Source: Anthracocystis setariae (Eukaryota > Basidiomycota > Ustilaginomycetes > Ustilaginales > Ustilaginaceae). Taken from it: a stretch of 64,000 bases of DNA. Shown piece after piece: positions 37,933 to 48,632 of the stretch. Every line of letters begins with the position of its first letter. Positions within the stretch are counted from its first letter, which is position 1. The position numbers were made by a program, and so were the translations under genes. The notes under the pieces were generated by a model. The model saw only the letters and a list, made by a program, of their open reading frames with translations, was not told where the DNA came from and did no database searches. Where the stretch lies: contig CAKMXJ010000042.1 in NCBI GenBank assembly GCA_928724745.1, positions 496,001-560,000 of the forward strand, in the 5' to 3' direction.

Positions 37933-38810
37933 GTAAGTGCCGCAGCGAAAACGTCATCGTCATCATCATCGTCATCGTCATCATCATCGTCATCGTCATC
38001 GTCGTCATCGCAATCGCATCTTCAGCCACACGGTCAACATCTGTCAGATTTCCAGCAAAGTCGTCCATCATTACCGCCAATACCTAGCATCATCCACCTT
38101 CTTGCATCATCTAAAGTCATCAGCAGCATACCGGTAACTATCGTCTATACGCAGCAGTGCAGGCCATGTTCCGTCTTTCTATCGTGCCACAAGGTTCAGC
38201 TATATCGTCACCATGACTTGACGGAAGGAGCTATGATATAGGAAAAAGAACCTACTTGCTTAGATTTGATATTGGAGGCCAGCATCGCACCGTCCAGGCA
38301 GGGCTCTCGAGCTGAGCAGGACAGGACTACGTCTCATCAAAGGAAAGGACAGATCAGCGTTCTCGTCTCAAACATGGCGAGCGGTCTTGTTGCTCATCAT
38401 TCGATTACCGGGAGGAGATTGATGGAATTCGACATCGTAGACTACCTCCGCCAACATGCTGCTGTTGTTATAGCTGCTTCGCCTTGGATGCTCGTTGCAG
38501 TCGCATATCGGTACACTGCCAGCCAACACGATTCGAGTTCTGTAGTTCAACAGTTTCATCCTCAGCCGAACAGAGCACCGCCGACCTCATCCTCATCCTC
38601 GACGGACCCGGGTCGTTGCTCTTCCTCGCATACTAGCAGAGCCGACGAGAAAATACCGCCAAAACTCTTGGAAAGAACGCAACCCCTGTCTGGTCACACG
38701 ACAACCACGATTGCGATGTTCATGACGGACGCTTCCCACACTAGCAACTTGTATAAGGATCAGCTAAGCTGACTTTTTCATTCTCCTCTTCTTTCACCAA
38801 CCACCCACAG
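37933..38810 (+). other. Probable 878-nt 5' UTR intron of eS7
   Basis: AG|GTAAGT donor at 37933 and a strong acceptor (GCTGAC branch site, pyrimidine tract, CCACCCACAG) ending at 38810, 22 bases before the eS7 ATG. It contains a TCATCG-type repeat (37953-38010). A 168-codon open frame at 38266-38772 falls inside and is not considered a gene. Confidence 0.7.
37953..38010. repeat. TCATCG/TCATCA hexanucleotide repeat
   Basis: Roughly ten units of TCATCG with variants just inside the eS7 leader intron. Confidence 0.9.
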
Positions 38811-38832
38811 ACTCCGTCCTCATATAGTCAAT

Positions 38833-39828
38833 ATGGCTTCCGTCCAGCAGAAGATCTTCCGCACTGCGAACGCCCCCACCGGCCCCGCCGACGAGGTCGA
38901 GACCGTTGTCGCTCAGGCTCTCCTTGACCTTGAGTCCAACGTCTCTGAGCTCAAGGCTGAGCTCCGACCTCTCCAGATCTCCTGCGCTAAGGAGATCGAG
39001 GTTAAGGGCGGCAAGAAGGCCATCGTCATCTTCGTCCCCATGCCCCAGCTCAAGGCTTTCCACAAGATCCAGCAGCGGTAAGCATCCATCTTGTAATCAG
39101 CAAAACTCCACCGATCGCGTCCAGCAGCAGGCAGGAGCCAAAGCATAGAGCAAACATAGAAGCAGGTGCCAAGGTATTTGCAAGTCGGATGTCAGGCTGC
39201 CCACTTTCGAAACAAAGGGAGGAGAAGAAGGGGCAGACAAGATTGGTTGCGGATGCGGTCTTTCGTCGATTCGGTGTCTCGATCTGAGACCTCAGAGTTG
39301 GCATTCGACCGCAGGATAGGATCAAGGCGATGCACTTTCAGCCGGCGAAACGAAATCGGAAAGGACCGAACCGCACCAGCCTGGCTCAGTCTGCTTGCAA
39401 TGGCGTGTTGGGTTGGAACTTGATTTCACAGCGATACTGACTCTCTCATCTTCCTTCTTATCGCTCCACTTTTTCCTTGTCACAGTCTCACCCGTGAGCT
39501 CGAGAAGAAGTTCTCGGACCGTCACGTTGTCTTTGTTGGCCAGCGCCGCATCCTCGGCAAGCCCAGCCGTAAGAACCGTAACCAGCAGCCCCGTCCCCAC
39601 TCGCGCACCCTCACCGCCGTGCACGAGTCGATCCTCGAGGACCTTGTCTACCCCTCCGAGATCACCGGCAAGCGCACCCGTGTTGCCACCGATGGCTCGC
39701 GTCTGATCAAGTGCTTCCTTGACTCCAAGGACGCCACCTCGCTCGAGTACAAGCTCGACAGCTTCTCGTCCGTCTACAAGAAGCTCACCGGCCGTGACGT
39801 TACCTTCATGTTCTCCTCGGACAACTAA
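38833..39828 (+). CDS. RPS7: 40S ribosomal protein S7 (eS7), 195 aa, two coding exons
   Basis: Small-subunit protein needed for 18S rRNA maturation. Exon 1 (38833-39077) encodes [20 protein letters not shown] to AFHKIQQ; the 408-nt intron (39078-39485) has a GTAAGC donor and a TTGTCACAG acceptor; exon 2 (39486-39828) encodes [30 protein letters not shown], then [21 protein letters not shown] and a terminal [12 protein letters not shown]. The split Arg codon (CG|T) and total of 195 residues fit the family. Codon bias is strong. Head-to-head with eS1, so two small-subunit proteins may be coordinately controlled. Confidence 0.97.
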
Positions 39829-41559
39829 GCGTTTTCGTCCCCCCCCGCCGCCGCCATCGCATCACGTTTCTTGTCACCCTCGATCGCATCCAGTCTCCAT
39901 GGTCTCCGTTGACATGGAGCACTCATCCTTCCTCATCTCGTCTTTATCCTACCAAAAAGTCCCTCGAACGCTTTCTCCAAACAGAGAGGCCTTCGTGGTC
40001 TGCTGTGTGCAAGGACTTGTCGCTACCCTTGTCCATGGTTTCGCAATTTTTTTTTTACTTGTTTGTCACAAGACCAACAAGGTGCAGAATGCCTTTCGCC
40101 CCTTAGACGTTCCGAATGTTCGGCACGTTGTGTAATTGTTGTTCATCCACCCCATTTCCCACCTGCACACCTGCACCTCAGCGAAGAAAAAAAAAACCTT
40201 TCCCCAATCTTGCTTCTCTAGTCCTTGGATTGCACTAGTCTGTGGCACGTTTGTTTGTGGAGAGCGCTTATGCGAGTAGTAGAATGAACTGAAGTTGGCG
40301 CAGTACCAAGGCGCAAGTGCAAAACGACACAAGGCCTGTACATCGCAGTAGCTCTTAGCTCTGGTCGACATCTGCGACCTGCATGATTGCGGAAGCCTCA
40401 AAGTTCGAATGATCCAAGCGATCCAAGCTTGACAATTCGGAACTTCGTGACCGGCGGAGTAGAAGCCATCATCAGCGTCTGTAACGAAATGGACAGACTC
40501 AAACCCTAGCTGAACTCCCTTCGGCTCTCCACAACCCGAAGGAATTGCTCAAAAATAAACAAAAATATACAAAAAAAAAAAGAAAAAAAGTGGAAATTTC
40601 TCCGACACAGTGCATCGCAAAGCAACGCATTCAGCCATCCAGTACTCTGTATTTAATCATGCATGAGATCAGACAGGAAAGACCATTTTTGGCTCGGGGC
40701 GTGGTACACTGTATGTGTGTGCGTGTGACTTTGGCTTACTTGGTTTGACTCGTTTGAACCTTCACCATCTTTGGTCCCTTTCTCTCGTCACAGCGTGGAT
40801 GGACAAAGCCTCGTCTGGTCGCGCTTTGCTCCATCACACGACACGCTTCTTTCTACAGTCACTTACGGCACACAAGCATCCTGACTTTGTCCGGTCAACT
40901 CAGCACGGCGGTCCGCTTGACGTTTGCTCCCACCGTCTCGTTTCCTATGTCTCGTCGCCTCTCGCCCCACGTTCTCTTCATCATCCCACAACGGCACAGA
41001 CGGACGCGGGCACAAACTTCCATTGTCCCAACAACGAAAGCAGCATACTGACATCATCGCAACCAGCCATCGCCCGATCATTCGCTCGCTCGCTCGCTTG
41101 CTTGCCTCCATCGTCCCTACCTAGCACCTGTCTGGCCAGCGTGCCTGCGTTGCTTCCTGCACTCGACAAACATACCGTATACGATACGCTGCAGGCCCCA
41201 ATATGATTGTACATGCATTCGCGTGCCCGGTGGCTTGACTGCTATCGCTGCTGTCGCTTTAGGACCTAGTCGGTCGCTTGCACTTAGTACATGGCCCAGG
41301 TGCGTTCGGTCGGACCGCTTGCCCGCCTACCCTCCAGGCACCGTTGTTCGATTCGCTATACGCACCTCACCCTTAGCTGCAGGTGTGGCTTTCGAAAAGA
41401 AGGGAAGCCGAAAACCGACCATCCTGGATCTGCTAACTGAAGCTGCTGCATCCAGCTCAGCTATCTGCAAAAGCAGCTGTTGCTGGGGCCATCCAACCGC
41501 ACATCTGGCGATAACAATAGACATCCGACACCGTGGAAAGCTAGTACAGCACACCGAAA
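39829..41559. promoter_or_regulatory. Intergenic region between eS7 and RasGAP genes
   Basis: 1.7 kb without a supported gene. It has an A-rich patch (40551-40590) and CT/CGCTCG-rich sequence near 41085-41105. It presumably holds the RasGAP promoter and leader. Confidence 0.55.
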
Positions 41560-44500
41560 ATGAGCAGCAATCATCCCCTTTGGCCGGACTACGTCCCCGA
41601 GAAACAGCATCCACCCGCCAATTCTTCGAGCTCGAAAACGTCGGCGTCCGCTTCCAGCTCGACATCAACCTCCACCATGCGCAAGGCTGTCGATGCAAAA
41701 AACTCAGATCCGTCCATGCAACAGTCGCTCTCCAGTCCATCAGCGTCGCCATCGTCCGGCTTTCACCCTCGCTTCGTTGCTAAAGACGCAAGCAGCTTCA
41801 GCCCGGACAGGCGGTCCAAGCGCTCCAGCTTGGATCGCTCTGACCTGCAAGCCGGCCCGTCCGCTTCTTCTCACCCTTCAGCCACTCGGTCGAGCCGAGG
41901 CGCTGCGACTGGGTCTTCACTGGAACACCCGGCTGTTTCGCATCCGTCGCATACGTCGGATATGCCGTTTCAAAACGTCCTTGCCTCGCCTGCTGGCAAC
42001 AATGGCCCTGGTCATAGCAAGGTACGCTCTGACCAAGCTCGTTTAACCTCAGAGCCGACATTCAGCTCTGCCCAATCATCGCCACCTTCATTGCTATCGT
42101 CCACTCGTCCCGTCGCCCCATCCGTCCCGTCGCCCTCGAGAGGATCGTCCACTCATGCCAATCCTTCCTCGGTGGGTGCGCAATCCTTCATTCCAGCCTC
42201 TATGCAGCACTCTTCCCAGCACGCTGCGAGCGCTGCGAGGCTTCGGTCTGGATCAGCCTCGTTCCATGGCGTTGGTCGCGTCGTTGCCGCAGCGAATGCT
42301 GAGGTCTCGCTCAATGTTCTCGTATGGTGGCCGTCTTTTGCCAAGACTGGTTCTTCGACGCTGGCAAAAGCACCTCTCTTTCGCGAGGCTGCCAACGTCA
42401 AGCAAAAGCTCTCTTTGCGTCCCGTCCCGTCTCAGAGTCGTCCAGTCGAATCACCTCAGGAGCCCTTGTTCGAGCGCGCATCCTTCGGTCTTCGAAGCGG
42501 GGGGCCTTCTTGGTTACGTGAAAAGCCGAGCAAGGCGCGACTCAATTCGCCGTCTTCGTCTTCGTCATCGGGGCCAGTCGGTCAGTGGAAACGCGCCATC
42601 ATTCTATTCCGGGAAAATGGCAGTGTATCTGTCTTTGATGAAGGCAACACGCTAATCCACTCTCTCGCCTCGACTGCGTTGTCCGCATCCGATATCAGGT
42701 GCGTGGACGACTCGTTGTTTGGTAGACCTCGTATACTCGCCATCTATCCTAGACAGCCTCACACGCTGAACAAGGTCTCGATCACCACCCGCAAACAGGA
42801 GGCTGCCATGCTCACCGACAAATCTACACGCACTGAGCCCATCTTTCTCGAGTTCAAGAGCGACGAGCAGCTCCGATACATCAAAGCGCTCCTTCGCATC
42901 TACGCCATGCCCGAGATCTACGGCTCCGCTGCCACGTTTGATCTAGGTGGTACACATCGCTTCTCTCGCCAGCTCGATATCACCATTTCCGACGCAAAAA
43001 GCATCATGCCCAAATGGCCGATCGAGCTCAATCACAGTGTTCACGAGCCCATCCCAGCACCCGGCTTTCTGCCCAATTCAGCGGCAGGGTTCCACACCAA
43101 CAGCGGCGACTTACCCCGTTCGTTCTCCCATCACTTGAGCTCTTTGCGCCACGACGATCACGAAGACTCTCCCGGATCCGAACAGCTCACCGAGGACGCC
43201 TTTTCCGGCTCATCGCGCGCGGACTCTCACCCGGGTTCTCGCCCAGGCTCTCGTCCCAGTTCTCGTCTGCGCCACGACACAAAGACGGCCGTTAGCAGTC
43301 TTTTTGACGAAAACATGGGCACCAGCTCCAGTCACCCAGCCTCCGATAGTCAGTCTCAAAATGGGGACGATGCAAGCTCGAACGGCGAGCCTGTGTCCGG
43401 ACCCGTTAGCGGCCATGCAGGAGCCAGTCGGTTCGCGAACATGCACCTAGCTACCAGCGAGTCTTGGTCGAAGGTCAATGCGGTCCACACTACTGACGCA
43501 AGCTACACGACAGGTTCCCGAGCGGCTGCACACCGACGCGATGACAAGGATCGCTTCGAAAAGGCACGCTTTGATCGATACTGTCGCATTCGTCTTGACG
43601 ATGAGCTCGTTGCCCGAACGAGTCTGTCACAAACCAGCGCCAATGCGTTCGCCGTCGACAAGTTCCAACTCAAGGATCTCGGCGACGTCAAGTCGCTCTT
43701 GATAGAGGTGCTCCATCCTACTCAGAAGAGCTCCTCCTCGCTTGCCGGAACTCCCTCAGCATCGGCACACAAGTACGTTCTGCTGGGCATTGTCGAGATC
43801 CCGATCGAGACGTTGAGGAGAAACGAAGAGGTCGAAGGTCATTTTCCGATTTGGTCTGTAACATCATTTGCTTCGCCATCGGTAGGCGACCAAGATCAAG
43901 GTCGAACTCCGCAAGGCTTCCACCGGGGTGTCGTTGGCGAGCTCAGCTTATCAATCCATTTCCACGAGGATACTATCATGCCTCTGAGCACCTACGAAGA
44001 CGTTTACCGCAGGATTCACGAGCCGGACTCGAATGGTGTCATTCGCCAGCTCGCCACAAAAATGCGCGAAGACCTCATCATCTCGCATCTCGTCCGTATC
44101 TATTCCGCCTCTGGCACCATCGCCGAGCAATTTTCCTCGCTCGTTACCGCCGAGAGTGATTCTTGGGGCGAAAAGCTGGAGCCAGAGCTGCTTTTCCGTG
44201 CCAACACGCTTCTGTCGCGTTCGCTCGACCATTTCCAGAGGCTGCTAGCACTGTCATGGCTCGAGGACTGTCTTGGACCAACCGTGCGCAAGATCTGCCA
44301 GGGTCAAGGTGCTTCATCACGCGCCGACGATGGCGTATCTACAAGTGGCTCCAGCCGGGGTGATGCGCATTTCGACTTTAGCACTTCGATTCGATCTCCG
44401 CCATCGCTTCCAGCCAGCGCGATCGATGCAATTCCGGACGGCCCGATTACCCCCGTTGCTCTGCGCAAGCTGAGCGAGACCATGTGGCAGAATATTTACC

Positions 44501-46659
44501 GTCAACGTCATTGCTGCCCGCCCGATCTGCGCTCCGTGCTGCACATGATTCGGTCGAAGGTCAACGAGCGCTACAAGAGCACCAAATCTACGCGGCCGGG
44601 GATTCAAGGTGTTGGAGCCTTCGTCTTCCTGCGCCTCTTCTGCGCAGCACTCAACGCTCCACAGCTATACGGACTGACGCCCTCGCAACCTTCCAGAGGA
44701 GCGCAACGCAAACTCTTGCTGCTGAGCAAAGTGCTACTTGCTCTTGCTAGCAAGAAGAAGGCCTTCGATAAAGACAAGGATCGGGAACTGCTGCCGCTCA
44801 ATGACTTGCTCCGCACCTACTCCTCCGAGTACGATGACCTCATCACCGTAGTATCCACAGAGCCTCCTGCAGCGGCGCCAGTGCAGTTGCTTGGCGCACG
44901 ACTCAAAGACGACGCTGACCTGCAAGCCGCAGCACTGAGAAGGCTCAATTTGCTGTCGCCTCTGCACCGCGAATCAATCCCGAGAGCTCCTTACATGCTG
45001 GATCAACCTCAGGCCCTTGCTGCATTTGTCTCTTTCGTCGCCAACGCAGCAGGTCAGCATCAGAATGCCGCTTCCCCTTACGCAGCTTTGGGATCGGCAG
45101 CGACAAGCGAAGCGAACCTGAACGAGGCTCACAGCGAGGCAAAGAGGATCAGAAAGAAGACGGACGAATTCGTTGAGATCTGCTGCCAAATCGAGGAAGC
45201 AGCAGGGGTGTGTACGGAGCAGGCTGGGTACGATTCCCGCCCCATTCCCTTCGAGCGTCTACAGCGCGCTGCAAGGTCGCACCTCACGTTAGATGAGACT
45301 GCTGCTGCCTCCTCTTCGCTGATTCGATCATCGCCTTTGCGAGGAACCGGCAGCGTACAGGGGGCTCACTCATCCCTATCCTCCTCAAATTCGAGCTTCG
45401 GTACCGTTGCTGAAGCGCACGATGTGGACCGCGCATCTCCACGATCGTCTCCAGGACGAGCACGAAATCGAAGCGCCACAGTCAGCACTGCTCACTTGCG
45501 GGCCAGGAAGGGTGAATACGCGCTTGAAGGCCCAGCGGCTGCCTTGTATAAATTCAAGGGCTCGGACGGGGACGGAAGTCCGATCAAGAGCTCCAAGAGG
45601 CAGAGTGTGGGCATACCACGTTTCGGACGCAAATCAACCCAGTTGGACTCGGAAGCAGACTCATCCAATCGCTTCATGGCTGGACGATCCATCGAAGGAG
45701 CTCCACCGGCTAGACGAATGAGCGATCTGAGCGTCAGCCTCACTCCTCCTCGCCCCTCAAGTTCTGGAAACGCAGTGGGACCGACCGCAGCTTTACTGGG
45801 GTCGGGGCCTTACAGTTCTGTTGCTCGCCGGGAGGAAGAGGACGACCATGGGTCGGACCACGAGCTTCGTGAAGCGTACAGGGCTCTGCGTGCAGAGCAA
45901 GAAACGGCGCCCCAACGAATCATCGTGCCGACCGGTCTGGCTTCTGTGAGACGTGCCGCCGTCGTACAGCCTGGTCCATCGCGGGAAAGTGGACGATCAT
46001 CGCAAGTGTCCGGTCATGGACGGACGACTGCATTGCTGGAAGTGGAGGACGGATCTGGGTTTCAGTCGGTGTATTCCATGCGTGCCTTTGCTCCGTCTTC
46101 GAATTCGAGACCACCACCGTCGAAGAGCGCGAGACAGTCGATGGAGTTGGGAGGACCCACATGCGATTGTGCTTCGGTCGACATGGGCATGACGACCGTG
46201 GCTCAAGGCGACCCATCGCAAGACGAGGGTGCCATCTTGAACAAAACTCGCAAAGCCGTGCTGGCCGAACGCAGACTAGGCTCGCGAGCCTCGTTCACGA
46301 TCGCACCGAAACCTCGGCAAAATAGCGGCTCGGCAGCCAGTTCCGGTAGAGGTGAGGCTGGATCTACGCGCCGACATTCTACCGACCGATCTGTTTCTCC
46401 ACGCAATTGTTCGCTCCCGCAGCCTGGTACCGGGCATAGGGAAGGCAAGAAGTACGAGGCGCGGGACAGTTCGGATGGGTTTGAGTCTACGATCGAGGAT
46501 GCATATGCTCAGACACGTGCATCGCTGCCTCCCTCGGTGTCGATGCCTATCTCTCAGCCCTCGATGACACCGGTAGCAATGATGACAACAACAGCGGAGA
46601 GGAACGGGAGTAATGCCGATTCCGGACAGGGAAAGAAGAAGAAGTGGTGGAAGCCCTAG
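41560..46659 (+). CDS. Large RasGAP-domain protein, 1,699 aa
   Basis: GTPase-activating protein predicted to switch off a Ras-family GTPase. Residues 1-330 are Ser/Pro-rich and disordered; residues about 340-470 look folded, with FLEFKSDEQLRYIKALLRIYAMPEIYG resembling a PH-like end; a C2-like segment lies around 660-800 (FDRYCRIRLDDELVARTSL, LLIEVLHPT). The RasGAP domain spans about 840-1110 and includes LVRIYSASGTIAEQF, LFRANTLLSRSLDHFQRLL with the candidate arginine finger R880, GAFVFLRLFCAAL (the FLR signature, with CAAL for the usual CPAI) and RKLLLLSKVLLALASKK. The last 500 residues are basic and Ser-rich, ending KKKKWWKP. The PH/C2-RasGAP order suggests a BUD2/GAP1-like or SynGAP-like protein rather than IRA/NF1. 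Single exon of 5.1 kb. Which GTPase it serves is not evident. Confidence 0.85.
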   Translation: MSSNHPLWPDYVPEKQHPPANSSSSKTSASASSSTSTSTMRKAVDAKNSDPSMQQSLSSPSASPSSGFHPRFVAKDASSFSPDRRSKRSSLDRSDLQAGPSASSHPSATRSSRGAATGSSLEHPAVSHPSHTSDMPFQNVLASPAGNNGPGHSKVRSDQARLTSEPTFSSAQSSPPSLLSSTRPVAPSVPSPSRGSSTHANPSSVGAQSFIPASMQHSSQHAASAARLRSGSASFHGVGRVVAAANAEVSLNVLVWWPSFAKTGSSTLAKAPLFREAANVKQKLSLRPVPSQSRPVESPQEPLFERASFGLRSGGPSWLREKPSKARLNSPSSSSSSGPVGQWKRAIILFRENGSVSVFDEGNTLIHSLASTALSASDIRCVDDSLFGRPRILAIYPRQPHTLNKVSITTRKQEAAMLTDKSTRTEPIFLEFKSDEQLRYIKALLRIYAMPEIYGSAATFDLGGTHRFSRQLDITISDAKSIMPKWPIELNHSVHEPIPAPGFLPNSAAGFHTNSGDLPRSFSHHLSSLRHDDHEDSPGSEQLTEDAFSGSSRADSHPGSRPGSRPSSRLRHDTKTAVSSLFDENMGTSSSHPASDSQSQNGDDASSNGEPVSGPVSGHAGASRFANMHLATSESWSKVNAVHTTDASYTTGSRAAAHRRDDKDRFEKARFDRYCRIRLDDELVARTSLSQTSANAFAVDKFQLKDLGDVKSLLIEVLHPTQKSSSSLAGTPSASAHKYVLLGIVEIPIETLRRNEEVEGHFPIWSVTSFASPSVGDQDQGRTPQGFHRGVVGELSLSIHFHEDTIMPLSTYEDVYRRIHEPDSNGVIRQLATKMREDLIISHLVRIYSASGTIAEQFSSLVTAESDSWGEKLEPELLFRANTLLSRSLDHFQRLLALSWLEDCLGPTVRKICQGQGASSRADDGVSTSGSSRGDAHFDFSTSIRSPPSLPASAIDAIPDGPITPVALRKLSETMWQNIYRQRHCCPPDLRSVLHMIRSKVNERYKSTKSTRPGIQGVGAFVFLRLFCAALNAPQLYGLTPSQPSRGAQRKLLLLSKVLLALASKKKAFDKDKDRELLPLNDLLRTYSSEYDDLITVVSTEPPAAAPVQLLGARLKDDADLQAAALRRLNLLSPLHRESIPRAPYMLDQPQALAAFVSFVANAAGQHQNAASPYAALGSAATSEANLNEAHSEAKRIRKKTDEFVEICCQIEEAAGVCTEQAGYDSRPIPFERLQRAARSHLTLDETAAASSSLIRSSPLRGTGSVQGAHSSLSSSNSSFGTVAEAHDVDRASPRSSPGRARNRSATVSTAHLRARKGEYALEGPAAALYKFKGSDGDGSPIKSSKRQSVGIPRFGRKSTQLDSEADSSNRFMAGRSIEGAPPARRMSDLSVSLTPPRPSSSGNAVGPTAALLGSGPYSSVARREEEDDHGSDHELREAYRALRAEQETAPQRIIVPTGLASVRRAAVVQPGPSRESGRSSQVSGHGRTTALLEVEDGSGFQSVYSMRAFAPSSNSRPPPSKSARQSMELGGPTCDCASVDMGMTTVAQGDPSQDEGAILNKTRKAVLAERRLGSRASFTIAPKPRQNSGSAASSGRGEAGSTRRHSTDRSVSPRNCSLPQPGTGHREGKKYEARDSSDGFESTIEDAYAQTRASLPPSVSMPISQPSMTPVAMMTTTAERNGSNADSGQGKKKKWWKP

Positions 46660-47098
46660 ATTGGGTCTTGAAGATGAAGCGGAAGATGAAATCGTTTCGA
46701 GTCACTCAGTGCATTTGGTATTTACAAGACTCTTTAATTCGTATGGTTACGTTCTCTAGAGGTATTCTGAGTTGGCATGGTTTGGGTCGCATGTGTGCCG
46801 GTCGTGGTGTTGGAGGGTGCTTTGGTAGCTGCAGCTATAGTGTGAGTCACGTTGCGAGCAATAAGGTGGCGGTGCGAAGATTGATGGCGTTTTGGCAAGG
46901 AGAGAAGAGAGAAGAAGTTTAGGGTCGTAACGCGAGTCTTGGACACGGAGTTGATACGCGTGCACGGGCTGCCGGCGAATTGCTCGCTCCTTGCCTCGAC
47001 CTGCACTTTCACGCCGCGTATTTCATCGGAGAGTGTTGGTGCACTCATCCATTTCTGACGGTCTTGTTGTTTCCATCTGGCACTGGGAAGGGGGTTGT
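46660..47098 (+). promoter_or_regulatory. Spacer between RasGAP and glyoxalase-like genes
   Basis: 439 bases with no gene seen. The glyoxalase frame is open from 46991, but the residues before 47099 are not family-like. Confidence 0.5.
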
Positions 47099-48461
47099 AT
47101 GTTGACCATGCAAGCGGCACACTCTATTGTGGTGCCTACGCTCGATCATTTGATCTTGCTTGTCAATGATCCACGCACTGCGTCTTGGCAGCGTTCGTCG
47201 GCGATCGAGCATGCGATCCTGGTGTTTTCCGAGCTTGGCTTCCAAGTCGTCCGCGGCGGTACGCATAGTGATGGGCTTACGTCCAACGCACTCATCATCT
47301 TCCCGGATGGAGTGTATATCGAGATGATCCAATTCGAGCCCACCCCCGCCCCCGAGTTGGACGAGACGCAACAGCAGTTCGAAGAAAGACGCAAGAAGCA
47401 TTGGGGGTACAACGCACGGCCAGGTTGGATCGACTGGTGTCTAGCCGACGGTATCAGCGATGGAGCGATTGAGAGCATCAATGATACTGCGACGAGGTTG
47501 AGGGAGAGTGCACAAAGCGAGATCGAACGCGGTGAGGATGGTCAGGGTGGTGGTAAGGTCGTAGCGCCAAGGTTGTTGTACGATGAGCCACAGGAGGGGG
47601 GGAGGATGACGACGAATGGGGATGAGCTTAGGTGGAAGGACACTTTCCCCTCGACTCCCAGTGTGCCCTCCCGAGAGGGAGGTTTGCCGACGGGCAACGT
47701 CCGATCGCACGTTCCCTTTTGGTGTGCAGACCTGACGCCCCGCGAGCTTAGAGTTCCCCTGACCCACTCGAACCACTCGAACCACTCGCCAGGCATCGCC
47801 GAAATCACGCTACTCTACGGAAAAGATACAGTGACCAAATACCTCGACGTCTCGCTGGCACTCAACCAGCCTATCGAGCCCGATACATTGCCGATTACGG
47901 AGGATTTCACGTTGGTACCCAACGAGATTCCCTACCGCTTGCTCTCGTCGCCCGCAGCAGCACACAAGCCGAATGCGACGCAGCCCGAGTCGCACCACGA
48001 GTCCGCAACGGGCCAAAGCAGGCAAATCAGAGTGGTAGTCAAGGTAGCCGAGGATCCAGAAGACGAAAAGTGGATCCAACACCATGGAGAAGGTCTATAC
48101 GAGGTGGCTATCTACGGTAAGTACTCGCTTGTCGACCAAGTTAAGATGGATGGCGGAAGAACAGAAGGCTGATTGGTAGAGTGACTTTTCGATATGGTGC
48201 AAAATTCAGTGGCTGCAGATAAGCTCGCTGCAACCGCACCGCCGGATGGAATCGGTAAGTTGACTTGCCCTTCTACTTCAATGGATACAGTCTATTGGGA
48301 GGGTGGTGCTGACACGCTTAGTTCTGGTCTTTGATGGGTGGGGTAGAGAGGACGACGTTCGAAGCTGGGTTTGGTCGTATCAGGTTAAGTCCCATTCTTC
48401 ATTGATCATGTTTGACTGGGTCACTCGAGTTGCTTGTCCACAGGATGAAATTGCAAAATAG
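47099..48461 (+). CDS. Glyoxalase-like domain protein (VOC fold), multi-exon
   Basis: Member of the fungal glyoxalase-like domain family; the specific reaction is unknown. Start at 47099 (MLTMQAAHSIVVPTLDHLILLVND), or the next Met at 47108. The VOC pattern is clear: TLDHLILLV, then HAILVFSELGFQVVRGGTHSDG, NALIIFPDGVYIEMIQF and HWGYNARPGWIDWCLAD. The first coding exon would otherwise end at 48172 in the intron; a GTAAGT donor (48117) and further signals give exon 2 48210-48254 and exon 3 from 48322, in phase, reading VAIYG-VAADKLAATAPPDG-IVLVFDGWG and stopping at 48461. A 60-nt in-frame stretch (48384-48443, GTTAAG...CCACAG) may be a third intron. Length 380 or 400 residues. The exon structure is inferred from splice signals alone. 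Confidence 0.72.
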
Positions 48462-48632
48462 AGTCCATACACTACCGTACAGCGTATCGATTCTGAAAGT
48501 GTCACTTGGGCTCGGGGGTTTGATTGCAATAAGATCGAAGAAAGTCAAGGCCACTTGCTGTACGAGAAGCGCTGGGCTCCCATGATCCTTTCTCAACCTC
48601 ATCGCTGACGATTTGGCATTACAGCGAACCAG

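Larger units (their letters stand above)
36931..38832. promoter_or_regulatory. Shared divergent region of ribosomal genes eS1 and eS7
   Basis: 1.9 kb between the two start codons. About 37.0-37.85 kb probably holds both promoters, with (GA)n at 37472-37505, an AATTGGAATTCGAATTCCAATT palindrome region around 37377-37409, and GTGAGT-type repeats at 37740-37790. The right part is the eS7 5' leader exon and intron. Confidence 0.6.

Noticed and set aside
38266..38772. 168-codon open frame between eS1 and eS7
   Set aside because: Falls inside the probable eS7 leader intron, low complexity, no recognisable features.
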